Source: Triangularia verruculosa (lineage: Eukaryota > Ascomycota > Sordariomycetes > Sordariales > Podosporaceae). From it: 64,000 nucleotides of DNA. The notes under the pieces are model-generated. The model was not told the DNA's origin and ran no database searches. It saw nothing but the letters and a program-made list of their open reading frames with translations. Of the stretch, positions 11,789 to 22,840 are shown piece after piece (positions within the stretch are counted from its first letter, which is position 1; each line of letters starts with the position of its first letter). The stretch is from contig MU863960.1 in NCBI GenBank assembly GCA_033296885.1, positions 96,969 to 160,968 of the forward strand. Reading direction: 5' to 3'. A program made the position numbers and the translations under genes.

Positions 11789-12501
11789 GTAAGTACTTAT
11801 GGACCTAGCACCCTCCCCTTCCCCTCTTGAGAAGATGGCCCCGGTGGGAAACCTGGTATTCGATCGTCCTGGAAGAATCGACACACGAAAACTGCCTACA
11901 AATCGACACCTGGAGAGGATTTGCCATGGCAGAACGAGTCCCTGTATTGGGTAGGCCGGGCACTCCGCACCCGCGCCCGCACCCGCCGAAACCTCCTCCG
12001 TTTTCAAGGGCAGTGTCTTTCGTCACTAAAGACTATCGGAGCTGCAAATCGCGGGTCTCGGTCTCCTCTTCCTCCGACGAGGATGACTCAGAGGAAGAAT
12101 CAGATCCCCCTGATGCTCCTGCTGAGCAGTCACCGCACCCTGATCGCAGACCACACTGGCCCGTGGGTCCGGGACAACCACCGATCCCTTCTGTTGAAGG
12201 ACACCAACAGCCTCCTCCTATTGAAGGGCACCAACAACTTCCCCCTATTCAAGGGCCTCCACAATCCCCTTTCGAACTAGGACCTGGACAACCTCCTTTT
12301 CCTGGGCAGGAAGCTCAACCGCCACCGCCATGGGATCCTGAACAATGGCATCAAGAGCCGCCTCTCCTTGGACGGCAACGCCGGAACCCACCTCCCTCAA
12401 GGCCAGGACGCCATCTTTCTCACCGAGGTCCATCTTCTCAAACTGAGCACATGAGCTAACCCCATTCAATGAACAATTTACTAACATACCTGTCTTTATA
12501 G
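11789..12501 (+). other. Probable 713-nt 5'UTR intron
   Basis: A strong donor GTAAGT at 11789 and an acceptor with branch-like TTTACTAACA upstream of TTTATAG (ending 12501) bracket this stretch, just before the short A/C-rich leader and the ATG at 12540. This is read from splice signals only. It is unusually long for this window, where most introns are under 100 nt. It contains the proline-rich ORF listed separately. Transcript reads would be needed to confirm the junction. Confidence 0.5.
11926..12459 (+). CDS. Proline/glutamine-rich ORF of unknown status
   Basis: An uninterrupted ATG-initiated ORF of 177 aa lies inside the proposed 5'UTR intron of the next gene. It starts MAERVPVLGRPGTPHPRP, has an acidic serine patch (SSSSDEDDSEEESDPPD, about residues 47-63), and then imperfect Pro/Gln/Gly repeats (EGHQQPPPIEGHQQLPPIQG and relatives) to the end. 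There is no recognisable domain and the sequence is low-complexity. It could be an alternative transcript's product, a separate small gene, or chance reading of a C-rich intron. It is not in frame with the downstream gene, so it is not a simple N-terminal extension. Confidence 0.3.
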   Translation: MAERVPVLGRPGTPHPRPHPPKPPPFSRAVSFVTKDYRSCKSRVSVSSSSDEDDSEEESDPPDAPAEQSPHPDRRPHWPVGPGQPPIPSVEGHQQPPPIEGHQQLPPIQGPPQSPFELGPGQPPFPGQEAQPPPPWDPEQWHQEPPLLGRQRRNPPPSRPGRHLSHRGPSSQTEHMS

Positions 12502-12539
12502 AACAACCCACACAACCCACACAAACCACCACCACCAAA

Positions 12540-13469
12540 ATGTTCAGCCTCGCCACCTCCCCCAAACTCCGCGGCTCCGGCCACCTCATCCTCCACGCCC
12601 TCCGCGCCTTCACTCTCATCGCCTTGGTCGTGGTAATGGTCTCCTGCTGGGCCATGATCGTTTTGTCCGGCCTCACCGGGCACTTCCAATTCTTCGACGT
12701 CATCTCCCACTTCTTCGTCTTCTCCATCGCCATCGCCCTCTTCATCTCCGAAATCGGCCTCTTCAAACCCTGGTTCTCCAACAACTTCCCCATTCTGGGT
12801 CCCGACCACTCTCTCGGTTGGCTCGGCCTCGCCCTGATGATCACCGGCTGCTCCATCATGGCAGACCTCGTCAAGCCCGCATACAGCATCGACAATCTAG
12901 GTCTAGCCATCTGGCGGCTCGTCCTGGCGAGCGGGATCCTCGCCATCACCTTTGGCGTGTTCAACATGGTCGCGAGCGTGGTGTTCAGGGATAGCGCAAA
13001 CGGCATCACGGCCCGCAACATCCGGTCCAACGGCTCCCTCGCCGTCCCAGCCCACCAGAACAGCAAGGAATACTACGACTCTGGGTACCAGTCCTCTGTT
13101 AGGAGCAACTCCACTACCCGTGGTAGGTACCCCGATCCGGTCCAGGACGAGGAGCCGAACCAGAGCCAGCCGTTTTACAAGCGAATGACGAATCACTTCT
13201 CGGTTCCCATCCCGCCAAAGTTCAACTTTCGCAAGTCGAGGCACCTCCAGATCAGCAAGCCGATGCCCATCCACGATGAGAATAATGATGACGATATTGA
13301 GAGGGGCAATGGGGGCGGGTATGGCGGTCTAGGTGGTGTTAATGGTATTCAGAGGAGCAATAGCAGGGCCAGTCCCGTTATCCCCGACATCCAGCGGCCT
13401 CCTACGGCGCTTCATCCCGCCTACACGGGAGGGAGTCACTATTCTACTGCTCATATGGACCGGTTCTGA
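12540..13469 (+). CDS. Four-TM fungal membrane protein (DUF7598-like)
   Basis: A single-exon 309 aa protein. Four hydrophobic segments lie at about residues 16-44, 52-74, 90-110 and 124-147, and a long hydrophilic tail follows. Segments such as SLGWLGLALMITGCSIMADL and the preceding FKPWFSNNFPILGPDHSLGW resemble a family of uncharacterised fungal four-TM proteins that I associate with DUF7598. That name is from memory and moderately secure. The tail is Ser/Arg/Asn-rich with probable phosphosites and a Gly-rich acidic patch (DDDIERGNGGGYGG). The ATG has a good context in a CCACCACCAAA leader. No enzymatic motif is visible, and function is unknown. Confidence 0.85.
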   Translation: MFSLATSPKLRGSGHLILHALRAFTLIALVVVMVSCWAMIVLSGLTGHFQFFDVISHFFVFSIAIALFISEIGLFKPWFSNNFPILGPDHSLGWLGLALMITGCSIMADLVKPAYSIDNLGLAIWRLVLASGILAITFGVFNMVASVVFRDSANGITARNIRSNGSLAVPAHQNSKEYYDSGYQSSVRSNSTTRGRYPDPVQDEEPNQSQPFYKRMTNHFSVPIPPKFNFRKSRHLQISKPMPIHDENNDDDIERGNGGGYGGLGGVNGIQRSNSRASPVIPDIQRPPTALHPAYTGGSHYSTAHMDRF

Positions 13470-14499
13470 TGAGCTTTTTTTTTTTTTCACATCACAACAT
13501 CACAAATCACTTTTCTTTTTCAGTCTCGTCATTCTCTTTTTTTTTATTTGGGATCAAACAAAAGATTTGATAGTCAGCATTGATAAGTGGCGTTTTGGGG
13601 AGTCTTCGTTTTTCGTTTTTCAGGGCGTTTAAAGGGAAGGGAATGAAAGGGGATGGGAAGGGAAAGGGGGAAGAAGGATTTCAAGTATTTGGTATACCCG
13701 GGATGGATGGATAGGAGGAGGAAAAGGAGGAAAGAGATGGGGACAAATGGCAATCATCATATAAGCCCGTATACTCCTAGAGACGTCAACGTCGCATAAT
13801 TTACCTTAAGAGGCCGATATTGGTCTACAGAAGAAAAGGATAAAACAGAATTAAGAAAGAGAAAAAAAACTTTGAGGATCGTAATGCTTGTTGTGATGGC
13901 TGGGACCAGCCAGTGTGTTTGTAAAAGGTAATAATGTAAAAAAACAACAAGCTTATGTATAGATAGATATCCAATGATATTACGCCTCCCCGCCATCTAT
14001 CATTCCACTACTCTTACTCTATGCCAACAGTATATAGTGTACTACTCGATGCCCGCTTCATGCTCATGTATTCAATCTTGTCAAGCCAGCAAGAAAAAAA
14101 ATCAATCGCTTTTGTATCACATGCCAGCCAAGCCAAATGCAACGCATCTAAAAATATCACATGTCAAACGTCAAAAACAGGGCAAGCATCCATCAACAAC
14201 ACAACTCTCATTACACTCCCTATAGCCCCCTCTTCTCCAAGACACAACAACAACGCAAGGCAAGCATGAAACTCAAACCAACCAAACATTTCTGTTAATC
14301 TTGCGTCAAGACAAAGCGTGTAAACCCTTCTCCCCCAACCGAATAGCAAGAAAAAGCCAGATAACCAGACCGTTGCCCGACCGGTATATGTCCGACCGAC
14401 CCTACCCTGATCCGATCCGATCCTTCTAAAAAGACAACTGTGTATTGAAGAGCCATGATGCAAAATCATATGATAAAACCCATCAAAAAAAACGCCATT
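13470..14499. other. Intergenic, convergent 3' regions
   Basis: This lies between the four-TM gene (+) and the Yhm2 gene (-). It holds T-runs at 13476-13487 and 13533-13542 and a pure purine-type GA tract at about 13630-13680. No gene is seen. Confidence 0.5.
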
Positions 14500-15596
14500 C
14501 TAATGCTTAGCGGTGACGGCCTCGCCAGTCAGCTTCTCAACATACGTCTTTGCCCTGTTTGTCCATGATGATTAGTACATGTCCCTGCATGATTGAGTCA
14601 AGCAAACAGAGAAAGAAAAAAAACTCACATGTCACCCATAGCAACCATGCAAACCGTCTGCCAGACACCCAACCCGATACGGGGCGTCACGCCACGGTAA
14701 AGACCCTTGACACCGTTGGTCTCATAAATATACTTGAACGTATTCCCCACCGTCATCTTCTTGGGACGGTTGGGATCCTCCTTCTTGCTTTGCATCTCGA
14801 CGCGGATAACCTCAATCGGCTGGTTCCACGCCGACAAACCACCACCCACCGCCGAAGCAGTGATCTTCTCCACCGCGCTCAGCTTCTCGCCCTCCTTCTT
14901 GCCAGTGAAATCCCTGATCCCCTGCTCGGCAAGACGGGACAGACCGAAGCGGGAGCCCCAGTTGGTCATCTGGCGAATCGCCACGGCGTTGACACCCTTG
15001 TTGATACCACGGATGCCCTCGCGGCGGTAGATGTCCATAAAGGTGGCCCAGGTGCCGGGGGCCTTTTGGCCGGACGTGGCCATCTTGTGCTTGGTGATCT
15101 CGACAGTCTTCATGCAAGTGCAGAAACCCATAGTAGCGTACGCCTGCGCAACACCACCCGTCACACCGCCGAAGATGCCACCGCCGAACTCACCGGCACC
15201 GGCGGCGCGGGCGTAGTATTCGGCTTCCGAGGCGACGAAGAGGAGGACGGCGCCCTTGGTGGAGGCTTCGATCCAGGCCCAGGGGATGAGACCTTGGTAG
15301 ACTGTATGACAGAAGAGTCAGCACATGTGTGTGATTTTGGCAGTATATCAGTGAAAGTGGAAAGACTTACACCCGAGAACACCACCGCGGCTCCAAATAC
15401 GAGCGAGAGCAGTGCCGAAACCATCACCTCGGTTCGCCGCCATGGTGGTCTTGATGACCTCCAGGGGCTGGCCGAGGGAGGTGACCTCGAACAGGTTCAA
15501 ACCGGCGCCCAAGAGCAAGTTGGAGAACTTGATGGGCTTCTTCTCGAGCCTGGGAGGCTCGGAGGCCGGAAGGGAGGACGCAATGGCGGCGGACAT
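14500..15596 (-). CDS. YHM2: Mitochondrial citrate/2-oxoglutarate carrier (Yhm2)
   Basis: Three exons on the minus strand (15596-15371, 15301-14629, 14554-14500) give 317 aa. The protein follows yeast Yhm2 closely: LEKKPIKFSNLLLGAGLNLF, QPLEVIKTTMAANR, YATMGFCTCMKTVEITKHK, GINKGVNAVAIRQMTNWGSR and a C-terminus ending in VTAKH. Mitochondrial-carrier signatures PxExxK/R are seen in the first and third repeats (QPLEVIK, QPIEVIR). The middle repeat has the atypical form known for this subfamily. Yhm2 exchanges mitochondrial citrate for cytosolic 2-oxoglutarate across the inner membrane and has also been linked to mtDNA maintenance. The neighbouring gene upstream on the same strand encodes citrate synthase, which makes its substrate. 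Confidence 0.95.
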
Positions 15597-17097
15597 GACT
15601 TGGTGACTGTTGCTGTGATAGGGGCCCTGACCAAGGGAAAAGGGTGCTTCGTCGCAAAGAAGTTTGAGAGAGGAAGAGAGAGTGCGAGAGAGAGAAAGTA
15701 AGGTTTACGGAGGACGGGAGAATGTCCGAATGATGAGTAGTGATAGTGTGGATATTTGGAAGGCGTGGAAACGCGGGGGGAGCCGGGGGAGGTAGGCGAG
15801 GGGCAGCAAAAGGGCGGATTGGTCGGGAACTAGGGAGTCAGGTTGACGGTGACCCGGAATACGATTCGATTCGCTCTGAAAGCTTGACGCAATATAACCA
15901 CGCAGTTCCCTAGAAACAATAAAATTGCACGTGTTACCGATGGAGGCTCAATCAAAGAGGCGAGGTCCCGGCGACTTGAACCTTGGCTCGCCCATGGGGA
16001 ATGGGGGGGATACCCGCGGTAAAGCGGATAATGCAACAGCAGCCAGCAAGGCAAGAAGGGCATATGATAGGGAAGGGGATCCACTTACAAATAACACAGA
16101 GATGAGGAGGTATTCGATGGAGGGACGACAGCAGCGACGGCGATGATGTCGGTGATGTTGTTGTCGAGAGGAAAAGACAAGGGGAAAAAAATCAAAGACA
16201 GCAAATACCAAATTCCAGGGGACCCGATATGCTCTAATGGTTGGGGCAACTTACAGTCGAGATGGCCAATGCCCCGACGCCCTGTGCCCAGGTGCTCCAA
16301 CTTCTTGGGAGCCAGACCTCAACGCACGCCAATGGGCCGACACCCCTGCTGCTCAACCACCCGCCTCGGCACCTCAACAGCAATTATTTTGGGGGGGCCA
16401 GTCTCACCTCCAGCTGGTCCCATCGCCGACCGGACCGGACCAACTTGGGGTAAAGCTGACCCGGCCACTTTTTCAACTTGGTGGATATACACTAGAGATA
16501 AGATGCATCGGGTGCCCCTCACCGACAGTTCATCTCTTGGAACTGCAGATGTATTCCAAATCTTCCCTTCTCCATAAGAGCCCAACAAAGAGACACCGCC
16601 GCCAGCTAGAACACGGCGTCAACGGCCCTGCAGTGATAATTATTGTCTTCCGGACCGAGCGCACCGAAGAGTAGGTGTGCAACCTCCAATCCAGGGTCCG
16701 AAGCCGCAGGTGCTTTAGCTGAGGATTGCATGTGGCACACGCCCGTTCGACGTCCGCTCCCCTTACTCCCCCCACCCATCCCGCCCGGCCCTGCATGCAT
16801 TGGAAAGCAAGCATCATTTGTATGTATGTACACAGCAGCAGCAGCTAAGAAATTTTGATTGAACATGTGCGTGTGGCCGAGTGGCCCGGAATACGGAAAA
16901 GTCTGTATCATACAACTCAAATGGACAGCCATCACCCAGAAACCGCATAGCCCCAGTCTAATGCCTTCAAGGGCTCAAGCAATCGCTGAATATTTCCCAT
17001 CCATTCTATACTGAAAAACCCGTAACGATCCCTTCGCGCCGAATTTTCCCAACTACCTAACCCATAACCAGCATTACTCCCCGTCCTTGTAGATAAT
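15597..17097. other. Intergenic between YHM2 and citrate synthase
   Basis: About 1.5 kb holding the 5' flank of YHM2 and the 3' flank of the citrate synthase gene, both on the minus strand. A GA-rich tract lies at 15660-15700. Several ORFs of 60-145 codons are present but show no family resemblance. A perfect tRNA-type A box at 16873-16883 lacks a B box and is not called. Confidence 0.5.
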
Positions 17098-18752
17098 TTA
17101 CAACTTCTTGCAGATCTCGATCCACTTCTCGGTCGAGAAAGACTTGGGTCTGTAGAGGCACAAAAGTTAGCTTTCTGTACCTGTAGTAGTTAGACAGAAA
17201 CGAAGAAAATTAAACTCACCTCTCAATGGGGGCACCGACGGCGCGGTCAATGATGAGCTGGGGAAGGACACCAATGGCGCGGGAGACACCGAAGAGGACG
17301 GTGTAGTAGTTGGCCTCAGTGAGACCATAGTACTGGAGGAGCACACCGGAGTGGGCATCGACGTTGGGGTAGGGGTTCTTGGTCTTGCCGTGCTCGGTAA
17401 GAACATTGGGGGCGATCTTGTAGACCTGGCTGACGAGCTTGAACATGGGGTCCTCGGACATGTGCTTCTGGGCGAACTCGCGCTGGGCGGAGTAGCGGGG
17501 GTCGGTCTTGCGGAGGACGGCGTGGCCGTAACCGGGGACGACACGGCCCGAGTTGAGCGTGTCCCAGAGGTACTTGGTGATGCTCGCATCCGAGATGTCG
17601 TCACCGATGACCTTCTTCATCTCGGTGAGCCAGTTGAGCACCTCCTGGTTGGCGAGACCGTGGAGGGGACCGGCAAGACCGTTCAGACCGGCAGCGAGGG
17701 ACAGGAAGGGAGAGCTGAGGGCAGAGCCGACAAGGTGGGTGGTGTGGGCAGAAACGTTGCCACCCTCGTGGTCAGTGTGGATGGTGAGGTAGAGACGCAT
17801 GAGCTCAATGAAGTCGGCGTTGTTGCCGAAGCCGAGCTGGTTGGCGAAGTTGAACGAGTAGTCCTTGTCCTTCTGGACGGGAGCGACCTTGCCGCCCTTG
17901 AAGACGTTCTGGTAGATGCGGGCAGCGATGGTGGGGAGCTTGGCAATGAGGTCCATCGAGTCCTCAAAGGTGTATCCCCAGTACTCCTTCTTGTTGATGC
18001 CCTTGGCGTAGGCACGGGCGAAGGAGGAGGTCTGCTCGAGAGCAGTGACGGCCATGGAGAACTGAGCCATGGGGTGGAGGTCGCTGGGGCAGCGGTCGAT
18101 CAACTCCTCAACGAACTTGGGGATCTCGGCGCGGGCGGCCCAGTCGGCAGAGAGGTCGCGGACCTGCTGCTCGGTGGGAACCTCACCGGTGAGGAGGAGC
18201 CAGAAGAGACCCTCGGGAAGGGGCTCGCTGCCGCCGGGGGCCTTGGGGAGGACCTGCTGGCACTCGGGGATGGTCTTGCCGCGGAAACGGATACCCTCCT
18301 CGGCGTCGAGGACGGAACCCTCCCACACGAGGCACTTGATACCACGGGCACCACCGTAGACCTGGTCAAGAGTGACCTTGTCAACGACCTTGGAGCCATG
18401 CTCCCTGCGGGTTTAACGACAGCACGTTAGTAGTAGTTCTCTTTTATATGTAGCGAGCAGGCGAGTAGCAGGCTCGTAAAGGATGGGGGGCCATTGTACT
18501 TTCTGAGAGCCTTGATCTCCTCAATCTTCTCGGGGAGGAGCTCGGCGAAGCGCTCCTTGAGGGTCTGCAGCACAATTGCACGGTCAATGGATGATGTCAG
18601 GGCACGGGCGGCGTTGGGCGTCGTCTCGGGCGTACCTGGGTCTTGGAGGAGTAGCATCTGGCAGCAGTGAAGGCGGTCTGCTTGGTCGCGAAGGACGAAG
18701 CCTTCAGCGAAGCCCGGAGGGCGGAGGAGGTCAGGCGCATCGCAGGAGCCAT
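17098..18752 (-). CDS. cit1: Mitochondrial citrate synthase
   Basis: Four exons on the minus strand (18752-18636, 18564-18500, 18404-17220, 17149-17098) give 472 aa. The first ~35 residues (MAPAMRLTSSALRASLKASS and on to ARCYSS) are a typical Arg/Ser-rich mitochondrial presequence. Catalytic residues are present: H309 in GPLHGLANQEVL, H355 in VPGYGHAVLRKTDPRY and D410 in NVDAHSGVLLQYYG, with the same spacing as H274/H320/D375 of the pig enzyme. It condenses oxaloacetate with acetyl-CoA in the matrix. Methylcitrate synthases share much of this sequence, but the strong match through the body and the presequence favour the TCA-cycle enzyme. C-ending codon bias implies high expression. Confidence 0.95.
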
Positions 18753-20269
18753 GGTTGGGTATCTGGTGTGGAGGTGTGTAGGTGTTTAGGTGAGAAAAAG
18801 GGAGGAGGAGAAAAAGTTTCGGGTGATGAAGACAGCCAAGCCATAAAAAAAGCGCAGCCCGCCCGCCCCGGCCAGGGAATAGGTTGAGCTTAGCCTAGCC
18901 TGCCAGCGTTTGGCAGGCGGTTTTGCGGCTTGTCCGGACACACGGCAACGGACCGACCGGGGTTCGGCTGTCCCACTGCCTTCCTCACTGACAGTCTTAT
19001 ACATATAGCTACTCTAACTCATCTTCAAGGAAGGCTGTTGCTGCTCTTAGCCATTTGATCAAGTGTTGCTGGCACTCCCAAACAGGGGGTCTGTTCAGAA
19101 GCTCCCTGTGATGCAATTTTCCCCTCTTTCCAAAGGCTTCTCTGAAGTGGATGCATGGTTACAAAGGTGCTATCACCCGGGTATTAAATGGAGAGCCCCT
19201 CCGGTAGATGGCACGGGAGCTTCAGGAAGACCCCAACACCCCGTGAGCTGCCCTTTGGTTTTTGGCACTTTGATGAGCTATCTCAAAGGGTTGACGTCAC
19301 GGCACCTATCTCGAAGCTGCTGCAGCACAAGTGCTTCCCAGAAGCTAGCTCTCTCCCTGGAGTTCCAGACAGCTGAGGCAGGTTTGATACCCCGAGGACA
19401 GTTTGCTGTTTCGTAAAGCAAGTCCTGTGGCAAACCTCAGATGTGAAGTATTCGAAATGTTTTACCGAGCGAAACACGACCTTCGGCCAAAGGGAAATTC
19501 TCGTGAACCACTGCATGGCCGCTCGCCCGTTCGCTGCACTTTGGCGTGGCGCGGGGTTCCTCGTGGCCGGCTGCTTGGCAGCTGCCTCGGAGCAAGCCAC
19601 AGTCTTGGCTGCTCCCGCCACACACAACCCCGGCCCAAGAAATGCACCCTCGTCAGGAATAAAAAGCTACCAACCTGTTCTCCAAAAAAGCGCTCTCTTC
19701 CCCGCCTCCTCTCCAGCTTCGCGGCAACAGGCCATCTCGATCTTTCTTCGATTCCATCAAGACAACTTCATCAAGAACGGATTTCTCATCAATTTCTAAC
19801 CTTGCGGTAGCCCAGCGTATTTCCCCCAAGGGCCTCCTAGAAGAATCTTTTGAGCAGGATTGTACCGAGTGGGCATTCGTCTGTTGGAGAGCATTTTCTG
19901 CTGCGTGGCTGCTCCCCAGAAAAAAACACGCAATACGCGTCTTTTGGCGTTTGCGCTTGCCTTCAGGTTTCGTCCGAACGTAACTTGGTGAACACGACGC
20001 GACCTCCAAAAACCTAGTAATTTGCTGGCTGGCTGCTGTTCCCTCGAGGACATTGACAACGACTTGAGAGAGATTGGAGGGCCCGCCCAATTCAAACCAG
20101 AAACCACCGTACTTTTATTCGTCTATTGTGACCTAGGAGCATGGCATAGATTTTGATCATCTGCTACCCCGCCTAGTTTCACTTGTATCATATCTACATC
20201 TACGTCTTCGACTTTTTCTCTTTTCCCCGGCTGCTATCATCACCTATCAGTCGCCCACAATATCCAAAC
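18753..20269. promoter_or_regulatory. Divergent promoter region, citrate synthase / NRD1
   Basis: About 1.5 kb between two head-to-head genes, so it should contain both promoters. No supportable gene is seen. The ORFs present (up to 145 codons) overlap on both strands without family resemblance. A T/C-rich stretch at 20190-20235 just before the NRD1 start is probably its leader. Confidence 0.45.
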
Positions 20270-22840
20270 ATGGCGTCTCCAGTAGCTGAGTTCGAGGCTG
20301 GGCTGCAGGCCTTGCTCAACCTCAGGCCCCCCGGCGTGTCTGGCACTCGGGTCTCGAGTCTCACTGCGCTTTGCGTCAACAACCCACAGGTGAGCATTAG
20401 GACGCACGAGGCAATCAATGTGAGGTCGCAAAACGGTTATACTAATATTCGTGTGTTATTCGATTAGTCTGAGTCGGTCATCGTGCAGAAATTCTTCACG
20501 CATCTCAAGAAAACACCTGGAACGCACAAACTGGGCGTCCTCTACGTCGTAGACCAAGTAACACGGGAATGGCTGAAGAAGGCCAAGGCTCTGGGACAGT
20601 TTCCCATAAACTCTTCGGCGCCAGATGGCACATATGCTGCGGGTGTGCATAGATTGACTGAATTGATGCCCATCCTCATGAATGACAGCATCTCGGCGGC
20701 TCCAGAGGATCAAAAGGTACGCAACACATGATTATGCACTGAATTCTGTTGTTCCAGTTTGGCATGCACCTGCAACATCAAGAGACCAAGGCGATGACTT
20801 CAAAGCCGGTAGAGAAAAGCTGCAGCCTCGCTTCGTTGTCACTGTCTCGCCTAGATATGTCTTGGGCGCATACATACATGCATACATACATACATCCCTG
20901 CTTCAACACCATGACTAGTAACTCACACGTATGTCGGCTTGTAGGAAAAGATCAAGAAACTGCTCGACATCTGGGAAAAGGGTGAGACGTTTCCCGCCGC
21001 CATGGTTAGCTCGTGGCGGGAGAAGCTCAACGCTGCTCCTCCACCGACACGTAGGTTCACCCAGATGTCACCGCTTCTTTGTGTAGATGCACCTCTGACA
21101 AGACCCCTGCCAACAGCCCAATCGACAACACCTCCCGGAAGCCCTCCCCCCAACCTGATGGCGTCGCTTGGAATCGGAAGCAAGCCGCCTGCACCGCCAG
21201 CAACGCAGAGCAACCCTCTAAACATTCTTGAGACCCTTGCCAACCTTGCTCGCCAAAATGCCCCCAGCACACAGAGTAATCATGCCGCCGTGTCAGCCCC
21301 GGCTCCGGCCCCTCCAGCGGCCCCAGTCCAAGCTCCAGTCCAGGCCCCAGTCCAGGCTCCGGCCCCGACTGCGGCCCCGGCCCCTGCTCCGTTACCTGCA
21401 GCCTTGTACGGCATCCTTGGAAACCAGCCTGGCAATAGCGCCATGCAGCCCGCTGCCCCGCCGGTGAGCATGCCTACAATGCCATATGCCTTTCCACCAG
21501 CAATGGGGGCTCCTCAACCTGCCCATGTCCCACCACCTGCGCCTCCGGCGTTGAATGGTGCGGCTAATCCAGCTGCCGCCAACCCGGCGACAATTCAGCT
21601 GTTGACTGCCTTGCTAGCCCAAGGTGTGCCTGTCGACCAAATCGCCAGCGTAATGCAGCTTATGACACAGAACACCGCGGCTATCGGCTCTCCGGCCGTG
21701 CCGCAAAACGGCTTTCCGCAGCCGCCTCAGGCTATCCACCCCGGCTACCCGGCTCCTCCCGTCAGCGCCGGTCCGGGCCCAGCTCCTTGGGAAGCCCCAA
21801 GACACGCTTCCAATCCTCATGATCGAAACGGCTTCCAGAGCGGCAATCGTTCGCCAAACCGTGGCCCTCGCGGCCGATCTCGTTCGCGCTCCCCTGGTCG
21901 TTGGGACGCGAGGGACTCACCCCGATCCCGCCGCAACACCGACCGCGGAGGCTTCGACTTTAACCACCCGCCCTCCCCCGGCCGCGGTTACAACGACGAC
22001 CGCAGCCGAACAAACGACTACCGCCAACGCTCCCCCCAAGGCCGCCGCAACGGCAGCCCGCAACAACAGCCACCCTCGGAAAAGTGGATCGACCACGACC
22101 CAACCGTTCCTCCAGGACACTTCAAAGTCATGTCTCGCACCTTGTTCGTCGGCGGCGTCATGGTCTCCGAGCCTGAACTCCGCGAGATCTTTTCGAGATT
22201 TGGCGAGGTCCAATCTGCCATCGTGCACAAGGAGAAAAGACATGCCTTTGTCAAGATGTACTACCGCAAAGACGCCGAGAAGGCCAAAGCCGCCATGTCG
22301 GAGGGCGGTCGCGGGAATGAGCTCCGTACCAAATGGGGCGTCGGATTCGGCCCGAGAGATTGCTCCGATTACGGCACTGGAATCTCTGTCATCCCCATCA
22401 GCAAGCTCACCGAGGCGGACAGAAAGTGGGTGTTGACCGCTCCCTACGGTGGCAGTGGAGGGAGACCGATTACCACTGGCATGGTGGTTGAGGAGCCAGA
22501 CATTGAGATTGGTGCGGGGGTCTCTAGTAAGGCGATATCTAGGAGGATGCAGACTGACAAGGGGGGATCTCACGGGCCGAAGTCTAGTCGACGGGAAGAA
22601 GATCATTTTGAGGGTGGAGGTGGAAGGGGGGGATGGGGAGGGAAGAAGGAGAGAGGGGGGAGATTTGGGGGTGGTGGTGGGGGTGATAACAATAACAATA
22701 ACGGGAAGAGGGGGAGTTCGAACGGTGGTGGTAACCAGAGCGGGAATCCTAATGATGACCCGATCGTGATGGAGTTGCCGCCGGGGATTCAGATGAGTAG
22801 GAATGGACCGGTTTTTCAGGGGTTTCAGGGGGGGTATTAG
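20270..22840 (+). CDS. NRD1: Nrd1/Seb1-type RNA-binding protein (CID + RRM)
   Basis: Four exons (20270-20389, 20468-20716, 20945-21050, 21117-22840) give 732 aa. Residues 1-150 form a CTD-interaction domain (FFTHLKKTPGTHKLGVLYVV, then KIKKLLDIWEKGETFP). A long Pro/Ala/Gln-rich linker follows, with short VQAP repeats at 21325-21363 and an RS/RG-rich stretch (RGRSRSRSPGR). The RRM starts near residue 497 (SRTLFVGGVMVSEPELREIF) and continues with the conserved KWGVGFGPRDCSDYGTGISV. A G-rich coding end gives Gly/Arg/Asn repeats. Nrd1/Seb1 binds the Ser-phosphorylated Pol II CTD and nascent RNA to direct termination and 3' processing. The 66-nt intron at 21051-21116 is a multiple of three with no stop, so it can be retained in frame. 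Confidence 0.92.

Noticed and set aside
16873..16883. Perfect tRNA A box TGGCCGAGTGG
   Set aside because: No B box or acceptor pairing within the next 100 nt, so it is probably chance.
17351..18430. 359-codon plus-strand open frame opposite citrate synthase
   Set aside because: Antisense shadow of the biased citrate synthase exon; no recognisable domain.
20870..20895. Tetranucleotide CATA repeat
   Set aside because: Simple repeat inside the second NRD1 intron, with no further structure.
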